DNA of 64,000 nucleotides, taken from positions 6,807 through 70,806 of the forward strand of contig CAYGBI010000009.1 of the NCBI GenBank assembly GCA_964348085.1. The letters run 5' to 3'. The notes under the pieces were generated by a model that had not been told where the DNA came from, did not search any database, and was given only the letters and a program-made list of their open reading frames with translations. Below, in pieces: positions 44,476 to 53,264 of the stretch; positions within the stretch are counted from its first letter, which is position 1; every line of letters begins with the position of its first letter. The translations under genes were made by a program, and so were the position numbers. Source of the stretch: VXYL01 sp964348085. GTDB taxonomy: Bacteria > Pseudomonadota > Gammaproteobacteria > Pseudomonadales > Azotimanducaceae.

Positions 44476-44903
44476 AGGCACTGGCGGGTTGCCGGTGGCT
44501 TGCCGACGAAGCGGCGACATTGGCGTTCGGCGGCGAGCTCGCGCACTGCGGGCTGACCACCGAACTCGTCTTTCTGCACGGCGACTTGGGCGTTGGCAAG
44601 ACCACGCTGGTGCGCGGCCTACTGCGGGCGCTTGGCCACGTCGGAGCGGTGAAGAGCCCGACCTACACGTTGCTTGAAAGCTATGAACTCGACGGGCTGC
44701 GCGTTTATCATTTCGACTTCTATCGGATCTTCGACCCGCGCGAGCTCGGCTACATGGGCATCGACGATCTGATGAGCGAGCCGGCGGTGAAGCTCGTGGA
44801 ATGGCCGACCAAGGCCGGGGACCGGCTGCCACCGCCTCATATCGATGTGCATTTGTCGAACGCAGGGATGGGTAGGCGTGTCGAAGTCATCGATCATCGC
44901 TAA
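44472..44903 (+). CDS. tsaE: tRNA threonylcarbamoyladenosine biosynthesis protein TsaE
   Basis: 143 aa P-loop ATPase. Walker A is GDLGVGKTTLVRG, then KSPTYTLLESYELDGLRVYH and FDPRELGYMGIDDL, and the KLVEWPTKAGDRLPPPH segment with the conserved Trp. It works with TsaB and TsaD in t6A formation at A37 of ANN-decoding tRNAs. The ATG at 44472 overlaps the nnr stop, and its own end overlaps the amidase start by 26 nt, so translation of the three is probably coupled. Confidence 0.94.
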   Translation: MKALAGCRWLADEAATLAFGGELAHCGLTTELVFLHGDLGVGKTTLVRGLLRALGHVGAVKSPTYTLLESYELDGLRVYHFDFYRIFDPRELGYMGIDDLMSEPAVKLVEWPTKAGDRLPPPHIDVHLSNAGMGRRVEVIDHR

Positions 44904-46230
44904 GGCGGCGCGTGGCGCCGCGTCGATAGCGCTGCTTGCGGTGGCGTCGGCGGTCGACGCCAATGAACTGTCGAGTATTCGGCTGCACGACGCGCCGGAC
45001 TCCACCCGCGTCGTGCTCGACACCCGCAGCCGACCGAGCTACACGCTGTTCACCATGGAGAATCCCCCCCGTCTGGTGATCGACCTGCGCGACACGGCGG
45101 CGTCGCCCAAGTTGACCACGCCGAAAGGGGACAGCCGGGTGGTCAAGCGCATCCGCACGGCCAAGCGCAAGCGCGACGACTACCGCGTGGTGCTGGATCT
45201 GCGGCAAACCGCCAGGCACGCCGAGTTCGTGCTGGCGCCGGTTCGACCATACGGCCATCGCTTGGTCGTCGACCTCTTCCCCTCCGCAGGTACGAGCAGG
45301 CCGCGCCCGGAAGTGCGAGCGCCGGACGGTGAGCGGGACGCCGTAGTGGCCATCGACGCGGGGCATGGCGGCGAAGACCCCGGCGCCGTTGGCGTCGGGC
45401 GGGTCTACGAGAAGACGGTGGTGCTGGCGATCGCCCGCGCCGTGAAGAAGAACCTCGACGCCATGCCGGGTATACGCGCGGTCTTGGTGCGCGATGGCGA
45501 TTACTACGTGCCGTTGCGCAGGCGCACGGCGTTGGCGCGACGCGCGGATGTGCGCGCGGACTTGTTCGTTTCCATCCACGCCGATGCGTTTCGGCTCTCC
45601 AGTGTGCGCGGCGCCTCGGTATACGCGCTGTCCAGGCGCGGCGCTTCGAGCGAGATGGCGCGTTGGCTGGCGGCATCGGAAAACAAGTCGGATCTGATCG
45701 GCGGCGTCGGCGGCTCCGTATCGTTGGACGAGGTGGAGGACTCGGTCGCCGAACTGCTCGTGGATTTGTCCATGGATCACAAGATGGAGGCGAGTATCGC
45801 CCTCGGCGAAGCCGTGCTCGGCACGCTCAAGGAAGTCACCCGGCTGCACAAGAGCCATGTCGAATTGGCCGGCTTCGTCGTGTTGAAAGCGCCTGATGTG
45901 CCGTCTATTCTCGTCGAAACGGGGTTCATCTCCAATCCCACCGAGGCGCGACGGTTGGCGAGCGCCCGCCATCAACGCCGCTTGGCGAGGGCCATCGCCG
46001 ACGGCATTCAAGGCTACCTGCTGCGCAGTCCCCCGCCGGACACGTTGCTCGCCTCTCTATCCGACCGCGGCAGCTTGAGCTATGTCATCAAGCGCGGCGA
46101 CACGCTGTCCGAAATCGCCGAGCGCAACCGGGTTTCCCTACACGTTTTGCGGTCGTTGAACAGTCTTAACAGCGACCATATTCGCGTCGGTCAAGTGCTG
46201 CTGATCCCGTTCGCCGGGAGCGGCGGCTGA
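44878..46230 (+). CDS. N-acetylmuramoyl-L-alanine amidase (AmiB/AmiC type) with LysM
   Basis: 450 aa from a GTG at 44878. A signal peptide (AARGAASIALLAVASAVDA) is followed by an AMIN domain at about 30-135, which targets the septum. An Amidase_3 zinc domain lies at about 160-385: AIDAGHGGEDPGAVG, REKTVVL-like YEKTVVLAIA, DLFVSIHADAF, PSILVETGFISNP. A C-terminal LysM module (YVIKRGDTLSEIAERN ... IRVGQVLLIPF) binds glycan. This is the AMIN-Amidase_3-LysM plan of AmiB-like cell-separation amidases, normally activated by EnvC or NlpD. An insert (KSDLIGGVGGSVSLDEVED) in the catalytic domain is the usual autoinhibitory helix region. Confidence 0.92.
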   Translation: MSKSSIIAKAARGAASIALLAVASAVDANELSSIRLHDAPDSTRVVLDTRSRPSYTLFTMENPPRLVIDLRDTAASPKLTTPKGDSRVVKRIRTAKRKRDDYRVVLDLRQTARHAEFVLAPVRPYGHRLVVDLFPSAGTSRPRPEVRAPDGERDAVVAIDAGHGGEDPGAVGVGRVYEKTVVLAIARAVKKNLDAMPGIRAVLVRDGDYYVPLRRRTALARRADVRADLFVSIHADAFRLSSVRGASVYALSRRGASSEMARWLAASENKSDLIGGVGGSVSLDEVEDSVAELLVDLSMDHKMEASIALGEAVLGTLKEVTRLHKSHVELAGFVVLKAPDVPSILVETGFISNPTEARRLASARHQRRLARAIADGIQGYLLRSPPPDTLLASLSDRGSLSYVIKRGDTLSEIAERNRVSLHVLRSLNSLNSDHIRVGQVLLIPFAGSGG

Positions 46231-48017
46231 TGGCCGAGGCGCCGGGGGCGCGGATTCGCCCGTTGAGCGAGTTCGTCGCCAATCAGATCGCCGCCGGAGA
46301 GGTGGTCGAGCGGCCGGCGTCGATCGTCAAGGAGCTGATCGAGAACAGCTTGGACGCCGGCGCCACGGACATTCGCGTCGATGTCGAGCAAGCCGGCGTG
46401 AAGCGCATCCAAGTGCGCGACAACGGCAGCGGCATCCACCCGGACGACCTGCGCTTGGCGGTGGCGCGACACGCCACGAGCAAGATTTCGAGCCCCGGCG
46501 ACTTGGCTGCGGTCGCCACCTTGGGGTTTCGCGGCGAAGCGTTGGCGAGCGCCGCGTCGGTGGCGCGGCTCGCCATCACTTCTCGCCACGCCGCCGCGGA
46601 CAGCGCTTGGCACTTGGCGGTGGCCGGCGGCGAGGAACGCGCTTGGCGACCGGCGGCGCATCCGCTGGGTACGACGGTGGAAGTGACGGACCTGTTCTAC
46701 AACACGCCGGCCCGGCGCAAGTTCTTGAAAACGGAGCGCACCGAACTGCTGCATATCAGCCAAACCGTGCGCCGCGTGGCGCTTGCGCATCCGGCGACGG
46801 GCTTCGAACTCGTCGCCGGATCCCGCTCCATGGACGGGCTCGTCGCCGGCGCCACGCCGGACCAGCGCTTGGCGGCTTTGTTCGGCGACGACTTCATCGG
46901 CGAGTCGGTGGCGGTCGACGAGGAGGGCGGCGACATGCGGCTGTGGGGCCGCGTCGGGTTGCCCACCTACTCCGACGGTCGCGCCACCCGCCAGCACTTC
47001 TATGTGAACGGCCGCCCGGTGCGCGACCGGCTGGTGGGCCACGCGGTGCGCCAAGCGTACGGCGACGTGATGTTCCACGGCCGCCATCCGGTGTTCGCCT
47101 TGTTCTTCGAGCTGCCGCCGTCGTTGGTAGACGTGAACGTCCATCCGAGCAAAGACGAGGTGCGCTTTCGGCACGCGCGCGACGTACACGACTTCATCTA
47201 CGGCAAGTTGGCCAAGGTGCTGCGTGATGTGCGCCCGGGCGGCGAGCGGCCCGCGGCGCCTGACGAGCCGCCGACCGCTGGCCAACGGCACCTCGCCTTT
47301 GATCAACGGCACGTCGCCTTCGCGCATCAGAGCGCCGGCGAGACGGACAACTTGACGCGCTTATTCCACGAACAAGCGCACGGACACGACGCGGCGCAGG
47401 TGCGTGAAGATGCGCCGGAGTATGCGGCGCCCACCCCGCCCATGGGCTACGCCATCGCCCAACTGCATGGCGTCTATGTGTTGGCGCAGAACGCCGAAGG
47501 CTTGGTGATCGTCGACATGCACGCCGCCCACGAGCGTATTACCTACGAGCGCCTGAAGGCCGAGCTCGTGGGTGGCGAGGTGCGCCGCCAACGGTTGCTG
47601 GTGCCGGTGGCGCTCGACGTCACCCCGGCGGAGGCCGACCAGATAGAAGCACGCGGCGACGACTTGCTTGCCCTCGGCGTCGTCGTGGAACGCAACGGCC
47701 CGGCGAGCGTCGCCGTGCGCGAAGTGCCGGCGCTGCTCGGCAACGCCGATATCGGACAAATGGCGCGCGACTTGATCGCCGACTTGGGCGAGTTCGGTAC
47801 CGCCGACCTCGTCGTCGAGCGTCAAGAGCGGTTGCTCGCGGGCGCCGCCTGCCACGCCTCGGTGCGCGCCAACCGGAAACTGTCCATAACGGAGATGAAC
47901 GCCCTGTTGCGGGACATGGAGACCACCGAAAACGCCGGCCAATGCAACCACGGCCGGCCGACCTTCGTGGTGCAGCCCATGGCCGATCTGGATCGGCTCT
48001 TCCTGCGCGGCCAGTAA
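46230..48017 (+). CDS. mutL: DNA mismatch repair protein MutL
   Basis: 595 aa. The GHKL ATPase is complete: IAAGEVVERPASIVKELIEN, DNGSGIHPDDL, HATSKI, TLGFRGEALASA, and a transducer domain with VNVHPSKDEVRF. The C-terminal domain has DMHAAHERITYE, which fits the DQHA(X)2E(X)4E endonuclease pattern except for Met in place of Gln, together with QCNHGRPTFVV. This suggests a nicking MutL of a MutH-less organism rather than the E. coli type. The start overlaps the amidase stop (TGATG), and miaA follows after 47 bp. Confidence 0.95.
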   Translation: MAEAPGARIRPLSEFVANQIAAGEVVERPASIVKELIENSLDAGATDIRVDVEQAGVKRIQVRDNGSGIHPDDLRLAVARHATSKISSPGDLAAVATLGFRGEALASAASVARLAITSRHAAADSAWHLAVAGGEERAWRPAAHPLGTTVEVTDLFYNTPARRKFLKTERTELLHISQTVRRVALAHPATGFELVAGSRSMDGLVAGATPDQRLAALFGDDFIGESVAVDEEGGDMRLWGRVGLPTYSDGRATRQHFYVNGRPVRDRLVGHAVRQAYGDVMFHGRHPVFALFFELPPSLVDVNVHPSKDEVRFRHARDVHDFIYGKLAKVLRDVRPGGERPAAPDEPPTAGQRHLAFDQRHVAFAHQSAGETDNLTRLFHEQAHGHDAAQVREDAPEYAAPTPPMGYAIAQLHGVYVLAQNAEGLVIVDMHAAHERITYERLKAELVGGEVRRQRLLVPVALDVTPAEADQIEARGDDLLALGVVVERNGPASVAVREVPALLGNADIGQMARDLIADLGEFGTADLVVERQERLLAGAACHASVRANRKLSITEMNALLRDMETTENAGQCNHGRPTFVVQPMADLDRLFLRGQ

Positions 48018-48064
48018 CGCGCCGCTAGGCGGTCTCGCGGATCCCCGAGAGACACCCACCGACC

Positions 48065-49003
48065 ATGGCGACACGCAAGCCGACCTTGGTGGTCCTGACC
48101 GGACCGACGGCGGCCGGCAAGACGGAGGCCGCGCTGCGTATCGCTGACGCCGCCGCCGTCGATCTCATCAGCGTCGACTCGGCGATGGTCTACCGGCGCA
48201 TGGACATCGGCACCGCCAAACCGGAAGCGGACGTCTTGGCCCGTTATCCCCACGCTTTGATCGATATCGTCGAACCGACGGAGGCTTATTCCGCGGCCCG
48301 TTTCGTCGCCGATGCCGACACCGCGGCGCGTGCGTCCTTGGCCGCCGGACGCACGCCGCTCTTGGTGGGGGGCACCATGCTTTACCTGCGCGCCTTCAAG
48401 GACGGCTTGGACGCCCTGCCGCCGGCGGATGCCGAACTGCGCAAGGCGATCGCCAAGCGCGCGGCCGTCGCCGGTTGGCCGGCGTTGCACCGGCGGCTCG
48501 CCGAACGCGATCCTGCGGCCGCGGCGCGAATCGACGCCAACAACGGGCAGCGCATTCAGCGCGCCTTGGAGGTACTGGAACTCACCGGACAGTCGATCAC
48601 GACGCACTGGCGGCGGACCGCTGTGCCGGCGAGCGAGCGGCTCGGTTGCCAACTCGTCGAACTCGCCATCGCGCCGGACGACCGCGCCACCCTGCACCGA
48701 CGCATCGGCCAACGCCTCGAGACCATGCTACGCCGCGGTTTGGTCGAGGAAGTGCGCGCTCTGCGCGACGACCCGGCGCTCTCGCTCGCGCTACCGGCCA
48801 TGCGCGCCGTCGGCTACGCCCAAGTCTGGCGTCATCTCGACGGCGACTACGACTACGCGGAACTGATCGACCGCATCGGCGCCGCCACCCGCCAAGTCGC
48901 CAAGCGGCAACTGACTTGGCTGCGCCGCTGGCGCTGCCCGACCGTCGCCGACGCCAACGCCGCGGCGATGCGCATACGGCGCTACTTGCGGGTGTCTGGC
49001 TAG
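48065..49003 (+). CDS. miaA: tRNA dimethylallyltransferase
   Basis: 312 aa (E. coli 316). It transfers dimethylallyl to A37 of UNN-reading tRNAs. The P-loop is LTGPTAAGKTEAAL, SVDSAMVYRRMDIGTAKP binds substrate, LVGGTMLYLRAFKDGL and QRIQRALEVLELTG are typical, and AMRAVGYAQVWRHLDG near the end matches the family. The TAG stop at 49001-49003 is also the first three bases of the dispersed repeat. In relatives hfq comes directly next; here 6.7 kb of other DNA intervenes. Confidence 0.95.
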   Translation: MATRKPTLVVLTGPTAAGKTEAALRIADAAAVDLISVDSAMVYRRMDIGTAKPEADVLARYPHALIDIVEPTEAYSAARFVADADTAARASLAAGRTPLLVGGTMLYLRAFKDGLDALPPADAELRKAIAKRAAVAGWPALHRRLAERDPAAAARIDANNGQRIQRALEVLELTGQSITTHWRRTAVPASERLGCQLVELAIAPDDRATLHRRIGQRLETMLRRGLVEEVRALRDDPALSLALPAMRAVGYAQVWRHLDGDYDYAELIDRIGAATRQVAKRQLTWLRRWRCPTVADANAAAMRIRRYLRVSG

Positions 49004-49178
49004 CAGCCCGTTGGACTTGGCGGCGTTAGCCGCGAAGTCCAACGGGCTGCTAGAGCGGCTTGGGCTGGGGCGAAAGGCGGTGCCGCTAGGCAACGGCTTC
49101 GTGGCGCTAACGCCACGAAAGCCGCCTTTCGCCCCAGCCCAAGCCGCCTTATCACCCCCTCGGACTTGGCGACGATCC
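49001..49178. repeat. Dispersed repeat, copy A: compound inverted form with two strong hairpins
   Basis: Hairpin one: TAGCAGCCCGTTGGACTT (49001-49018) pairs perfectly over 18 bp with 49035-49052. Hairpin two: 49055-49080 (starts GCGGCTTGGGCTGG) pairs perfectly over 26 bp with 49122-49147, and an inner CGGCTTCGTGGCG pairs almost fully with CGCCACGAAAGCCG. The segment therefore contains one repeat copy in reverse orientation meeting a second partial copy in forward orientation. It could fold the mRNA end of miaA into a very stable structure, but there is no T-tract. Confidence 0.85.
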
Positions 49179-49356
49179 ATGGGTAATCGGGTTCGTGGTT
49201 GACCCGACACCGTCAAGTTCCCCGTGGCGCCGCCTTTTGCCTTCGTTCAACTCTGCCGCCGTCCGCGACCGCTTTGCCGAGCCGACCGCGGTTTTGTCCC
49301 CGGCGGACTCCCCGAGGGCCGCATGAGGAGCGGATTCGGGGCTGCCGACGGGTTCT

Positions 49357-49503
49357 TCAGGCCGCCGTCGGCTTGTTCAGGCGGCGGCAGTCGCACGCCA
49401 GCATGACCAAGGCCCACTCGCCCTTCACCTTGTCGATTCCCCGCACTAGGACCGTCGGAACCTCATCGCCCGCTTGACGATGCCGAACACCGGCCTCACC
49501 GTC
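49357..49503 (-). pseudogene. C-terminal remnant of an IS1182/IS5-like transposase
   Basis: On the minus strand two overlapping frames together spell the end of a DDE transposase: VRPVFGIVKRAMRFRR, then after a frameshift VLVRGIDKVKGEWALVMLAC and DCRRLNK, ending in a stop at 49357-49359. This matches the usual ending of the family (PVFGxIKxxxGFRxFxxRGxxKVxxEWxLxxLxxNxxRL). Only about 45 codons survive, with the frame broken once by a -1/+2 change near 49450, so the element is dead. No terminal inverted repeats were identified. Confidence 0.7.
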
Positions 49504-49550
49504 CGTTGGCGTAGCGCACGAAGACCATCGCTCTCGGCGCAGCTTCTGTC

Positions 49551-49621
49551 CTTAAGTCCAAGCCGCCTTTAATCACGAAGTCGGACTTCGCGGCTGACGA
49601 CGCCAGTCCGACGGGTGCTAG
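49551..49621 (+). repeat. Dispersed intergenic repeat, copy F (partial)
   Basis: TTAAGTCCAAGCCGCCTTTA, then ATCACGAAGTCGGACTTCGC, GGCTGACGACGCCAGTCCG and ACGGGTGCTAG. This is the right half of the repeat, including the degraded terminal hairpin (CGGACTTCGCGGC against CGCCAGTCCG). It lies between the transposase remnant and the receptor promoter. Confidence 0.7.
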
Positions 49622-49661
49622 TGCCGCGTGTGCAGCGAGGGTTGCAGCGGACCTCACGATC

Positions 49662-49725
49662 CCGTGATAATTAATGCAAATGTGAAACGTTATCACTTGC
49701 ATTGTTTTTCGAGAGCGTGAATACT
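49662..49725 (+). promoter_or_regulatory. Palindromic operator and likely promoter of the haem cassette (Fur-like)
   Basis: AATGCAA (49673-49679) and TTGCATT (49697-49703) are perfect inverted arms; between them GTGA (49682-49685) and TCAC (49693-49696) form an inner pair, and TTATCA matches half of a Fur box. A GATAAT lies just upstream (49665-49670). TTGCAT at 49697-49702 and AATACT at 49720-49725, 17 bp apart, form a plausible promoter, so a repressor on the palindrome would block it. Iron repression by Fur is the natural guess for haem uptake, but the match to the 19-bp consensus is partial. Confidence 0.5.
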
Positions 49726-49851
49726 TGCCGCCTCGCCCGAACAATCCTGCTCCGCCGCGATCACTCCCTTCCATCTTGCTAGTCGCGGCGGAGCGGGGTT
49801 TTCAACAGGCGAACGGCGGCAGCCAATACCACGCCTGAACGGAGGAAGCTC

Positions 49852-52122
49852 ATGGATCCCACTGCCAACAAATCTACCCGCGCAGCGCCCTCGTCCGCTC
49901 AAACAGCTTTGGCGGTCCTGATCGCTGCTGGGCTGTGTCTGCCCACCGCGGCGGAAGAGAATGCGAGCGCGACGGAGCAGGACGCGAGCGACGACCCCGT
50001 CAAGACGATCACCGTGGTCGCAACGCGGACCGAGCGGTCGCTGGACGAGGTCGCCGCCACGGTGGCAGTCAAGACCGCCGAGGAGATTGAAGCGGAGGTG
50101 GTACGAAACATCGCGGATCTGGTGCGATTCGAGCCGGGGGTCACGGTGGCCGGCACCGGGAGCCGCTTTGGGTTGACGGGGTTCAAGATACGCGGCATCG
50201 GCGGCAATCGGGTTTTGACCTTGGTCGATGGCGTTCGCGTGCCGGACGAGTTCTCCTTCGGTCCGTTCCTGAGCGCCCGTCGAGACTTCGTTGACATCGA
50301 CAGCCTCCAGCGTTTCGAAGTCGCCAGAGGGCCGATCTCGTCGCTCTACGGCAGCGACGCGCTCGGTGGCGTCGTGGCGTTCACGACCAAGGGACCACGG
50401 GACCAGCTTCGCGAAGGCCGCCCCTTCGCGGGCACGTTGAAAGCCGGCTACTCCGGGGCGGATTCCAGTTCGGTCGGCACGGTTACTCTAGCCGGCGAGG
50501 CGGGCACCGTCGCCGGCATGTTGATCCATACCCGGCGGGCCGGTAGCGAGACCGACAACGCCGGCGCTGTCGGAGGAACGGGTACGACTCGGGAACGACC
50601 GGATCCCCAGGACGTGGACCTCAACAACCTGACCGCCAAGGTGCAATTCTCGCCCTCTGACTCCCACACCTTCACGCTCGGTCTCGAAAAGTACGCCAAC
50701 GAGACGGCGACCCGCGTGCTTTCGGACTACGGCAGCGTCGTGTTCGGCACCACAGTCGACAGTCGGGACGCCGACGATTCGAGGGACCGTGATGGTTGGT
50801 CGTTGACCTACCGATTCGACGGTAGCACGCCCATTGCCGACCGCGTGGCGGCCACCGTCTATCGGCAGCGTTCGGTCACCGGACAGACGACGCGGGAACA
50901 GCGGACAACGCCGAGTCGCGCCACGCAGAGCCGACTGCGTGTTTCCAATTACGAACAAGAGATCGAGGGCGGGTGGATCCAATTGGACCGTCGCTTCGCC
51001 TTAGGCGAATCGAGCCACACCGTTTCCTACGGCGCGGACTTTGTGGTTACCGAGAGCGCCTCGGTGCGCGACGGTAGGACGTTCGACAGCACGGGAGCAC
51101 CGCTTCGCGAGTTCTCTCCGCTGCCGACCCGCGACTTCCCGCTGACGGAGGTCACGCAATTCGCGGTCTTCCTGCAGGACGAAATCGGCCTCTTGGACGA
51201 CCGGTTGCTGTTGTCGCCGGGTGTGCGCTTCGACCAATTCGACGCCGATGCGGTTGCGGATGAGATCTATTTGTCTGGGAACCCGGGGTCGCCCACGCCC
51301 TCGGACTACGAAGACTCCCAAGTGACGGCGAAGCTCGGGGCATTGTACTCGTTCAGCGATTCGGTCTCGGCCTATGCGAGGTTCAGCCAAGGATTCCGCG
51401 CGCCACCTTACGATGACGTCAATGTTGGCTTCACCAATTTCCTCGGCGGCTACAAGACCATTGCCAACCCCGAGCTCGAGTCGGAACGAAGCAACGGGGT
51501 GGAGGTCGGCGCACGCTTGGTCGTCGGCGACTTGAACGCCAGGGTGGCCTATTTCCGCAACCGCTACGAGAACTTCATCGAGGCGTTCGCCATCGCGCCG
51601 CAGTTCCTGCCAGCGGGCGGCAGAGATCCCGCCGACGGCCTGCTCACCTTCCAGTCGGTGAACCGTGAATCGGTGGAGATCGATGGCTTCGAGGTCGGCG
51701 GCGGCCTTGAGTTGGACAACGGGCTGTCGGCGCGGTTCGCATTGGCGTATGCAAGCGGGCGGGACCGAGCTAGCGACGAGCCGTTGAACAGTATCGATCC
51801 GCTGTCTGCCGTACTCGGGCTTGGCTACTGTACGCCGGAGGACCGGTGGGGCGCCGAAGTCGTCTGGACGCTATCGTCGGGCAAGGACGAAGGCGATATC
51901 GACGAATCGAACCCGCGCTTGGCGTCCCCGGGCTACGGCATCGTCGACGTCTTGACGCATGTGAACCTCGGCCAGCGCGTGCGGTTGAACGCGGGACTGT
52001 TCAACGTTACCGACAACACCTATATCCGCTGGGCGGACACCGTCAGCATAGGCGGTGACGCGGCGGCGCGGTTTACTCAGCCTAGCTTCAACGCCGGCTT
52101 GACGCTTCGCGTGGAGCTCTAA
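49852..52122 (+). CDS. TonB-dependent haem/haemoglobin receptor
   Basis: 756 aa outer-membrane receptor. A signal peptide (ALAVLIAAGLCLPTAA) and TonB box (KTITVVAT) precede the plug (EVVRNIADLVRFEPGVTVAG; GGNRVLTLVDGVRVPDEF; RGPISSLYGSDALGGVV) and a 22-strand barrel. FRAPPYDDVNVGFTN and ANPELESERSNG correspond to the FRAP and NPDL boxes of haem/haemoglobin receptors. No His lies between the two boxes, unlike HemR-type proteins, so it may belong to the haemoglobin-receptor branch. The ATG has GGAGG 8 nt upstream. Downstream genes complete a haem pathway, which supports the substrate call. Confidence 0.88.
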   Translation: MDPTANKSTRAAPSSAQTALAVLIAAGLCLPTAAEENASATEQDASDDPVKTITVVATRTERSLDEVAATVAVKTAEEIEAEVVRNIADLVRFEPGVTVAGTGSRFGLTGFKIRGIGGNRVLTLVDGVRVPDEFSFGPFLSARRDFVDIDSLQRFEVARGPISSLYGSDALGGVVAFTTKGPRDQLREGRPFAGTLKAGYSGADSSSVGTVTLAGEAGTVAGMLIHTRRAGSETDNAGAVGGTGTTRERPDPQDVDLNNLTAKVQFSPSDSHTFTLGLEKYANETATRVLSDYGSVVFGTTVDSRDADDSRDRDGWSLTYRFDGSTPIADRVAATVYRQRSVTGQTTREQRTTPSRATQSRLRVSNYEQEIEGGWIQLDRRFALGESSHTVSYGADFVVTESASVRDGRTFDSTGAPLREFSPLPTRDFPLTEVTQFAVFLQDEIGLLDDRLLLSPGVRFDQFDADAVADEIYLSGNPGSPTPSDYEDSQVTAKLGALYSFSDSVSAYARFSQGFRAPPYDDVNVGFTNFLGGYKTIANPELESERSNGVEVGARLVVGDLNARVAYFRNRYENFIEAFAIAPQFLPAGGRDPADGLLTFQSVNRESVEIDGFEVGGGLELDNGLSARFALAYASGRDRASDEPLNSIDPLSAVLGLGYCTPEDRWGAEVVWTLSSGKDEGDIDESNPRLASPGYGIVDVLTHVNLGQRVRLNAGLFNVTDNTYIRWADTVSIGGDAAARFTQPSFNAGLTLRVEL

Positions 52123-52153
52123 TCACCGTGTCGGCGACCGCGGGATGTGGTGC

Positions 52154-52265
52154 GCCAGCGCCACGAAAGTCATCGCCTTTCGGCGCCGCCTTTCGCCCCA
52201 GCCCAAGCCGCCCTATCAGCCCGTCGGACTTCGTGGCTGACGCCGCCAAGTCCGACGGGGTGCTA
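52154..52265 (+). repeat. Dispersed intergenic repeat, copy B (near full length)
   Basis: This is the clearest single copy: GCCAGCGCCACGAAAGTC, GCCTTTCGGCGCCGCC, TTTCGCCCCAGCCCAAGCC, GCCCTATCAGCCCGTCGG, ACTTCGTGGCTGACGCCGCC, AAGTCCGACGGGGTGCTA. The right half folds as a hairpin (CCCGTCGGACTT with AAGTCCGACGGG). It lies in the gap between the receptor and the binding-protein gene, within the presumed operon. Confidence 0.85.
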
Positions 52266-52271
52266 CGAGCG

Positions 52272-53264
52272 ATGCGTAGCATCGTTGTTGGCGGCACGCA
52301 TGGCCTCCGCGTGCTTCAAGTCGGGGCGGTAAGGGGACATAGCCGACGTATCGGTCGTCCTGCGTGGCGGGCTTGGGCGCAAGTCGGCTTGGTGGCGTGC
52401 CTGATCGGTGGTTCGTTGTCCGCAACGGGCGAATGCGTACGCGCCGACAGCGCACGGGTCGCCGTCGCCGGCGGATCGATTACGGAGATCATCTATTCCT
52501 TGGGCGCGGAAGACCGGATTGTCGCGGTGGACAGCACTTCCAACTATCCGCCCGCCGCAAGTCAGTTCCCGTCCGTCGGCTATGTGCGCGCCCTGTCGGC
52601 CGAGGGCCTGTTGTCCCTCGAACCGACCTTGGTACTCGGCGAGGACGACATGGGCCCGCCCGAAACGGTGGCGATGGTGGCGCGTGCCGGCGTGGCCCTT
52701 GCCCGCGTGAAGGAGGTACACACCGCCCAAGGAGTCATCGACAAGGTCCGCTGCGTGGGGTCGATACTCGGGCTGGACGCTCGGGCGACGGCGCTCATCG
52801 ACACGGAACTGCGCCCGGTGGCCCAATCCTTGGCGAGGCTGCGCAAGGAAGTCGTCCGCAAACCGCGCGTGGCGTTCCTGCTTCAGTTTCGCGACGGAGC
52901 GCCCATCGGCGCGGGACGAGGAACATCCGCCCACGGACTGCTCGACATGGCGGTGGCCGACAACGTGTTGGCCGACTTCGAGGGTTGGAAACCCGTCTCG
53001 ATGGAAGCGATGTCCCAAGCCGCCCCCGACTTCGTGGTGATTACCGAACGCGGTGCTAACGGGGCGGGCGGCGCGGAGAAGGTTCTCTCGCATCCGGCAC
53101 TCGCGCTGGTCTTGGGTAGCGACGGGCGCGAAGCCGCGGATCGCTTGATCGTGATGGACGGCATGGCGCTGCTTGGCTTCGGCCCGCGAACGGTCCACTC
53201 CGCCGTCGTCTTGGCGGAGCGATTCCACGGGGTGTCCGCGGCACTCGGTACCGCTCGTGAGTAG
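52272..53264 (+). CDS. hmuT: Haem ABC transporter substrate-binding protein
   Basis: About 330 aa from the ATG at 52272; the exact start is uncertain, and frames opening further upstream run through the dispersed repeat and were rejected. A signal sequence (AQVGLVACLIGGSLSA) precedes the two-lobed type III binding protein: VAVAGGSITEIIYSLGAEDR, VAVDSTSNYPP, GYVRALSAEGLLSLEPTLVL, typical of HmuT-like haem binders, and a C-terminal lobe with FGPRTVHSAVVLAERF. It would carry haem across the periplasm from the receptor to the permease. It overlaps the permease start by 8 nt. Confidence 0.88.
   Translation: MRSIVVGGTHGLRVLQVGAVRGHSRRIGRPAWRAWAQVGLVACLIGGSLSATGECVRADSARVAVAGGSITEIIYSLGAEDRIVAVDSTSNYPPAASQFPSVGYVRALSAEGLLSLEPTLVLGEDDMGPPETVAMVARAGVALARVKEVHTAQGVIDKVRCVGSILGLDARATALIDTELRPVAQSLARLRKEVVRKPRVAFLLQFRDGAPIGAGRGTSAHGLLDMAVADNVLADFEGWKPVSMEAMSQAAPDFVVITERGANGAGGAEKVLSHPALALVLGSDGREAADRLIVMDGMALLGFGPRTVHSAVVLAERFHGVSAALGTARE

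Larger units (their letters stand above)
49004..49851. other. Intergenic region at the left border of the haem cassette
   Basis: These 848 bases hold, in order: repeat copy A, a stretch of unrecognised GC-rich DNA (about 49180-49356), the decayed tail of a transposase (49357-49503, minus), repeat copy F (49551-49621), and then an AT-richer promoter and operator zone before the TonB-dependent receptor. No intact gene was seen. Confidence 0.7.

Noticed and set aside
49496..49774. 92-codon minus-strand frame next to the receptor promoter
   Set aside because: It runs through the operator and repeat copy F and into the transposase remnant; not protein-like.
52128..52271. N-terminal extension of the haem-binding protein
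   Set aside because: The added 48 residues are translated dispersed repeat; the signal peptide lies further downstream.
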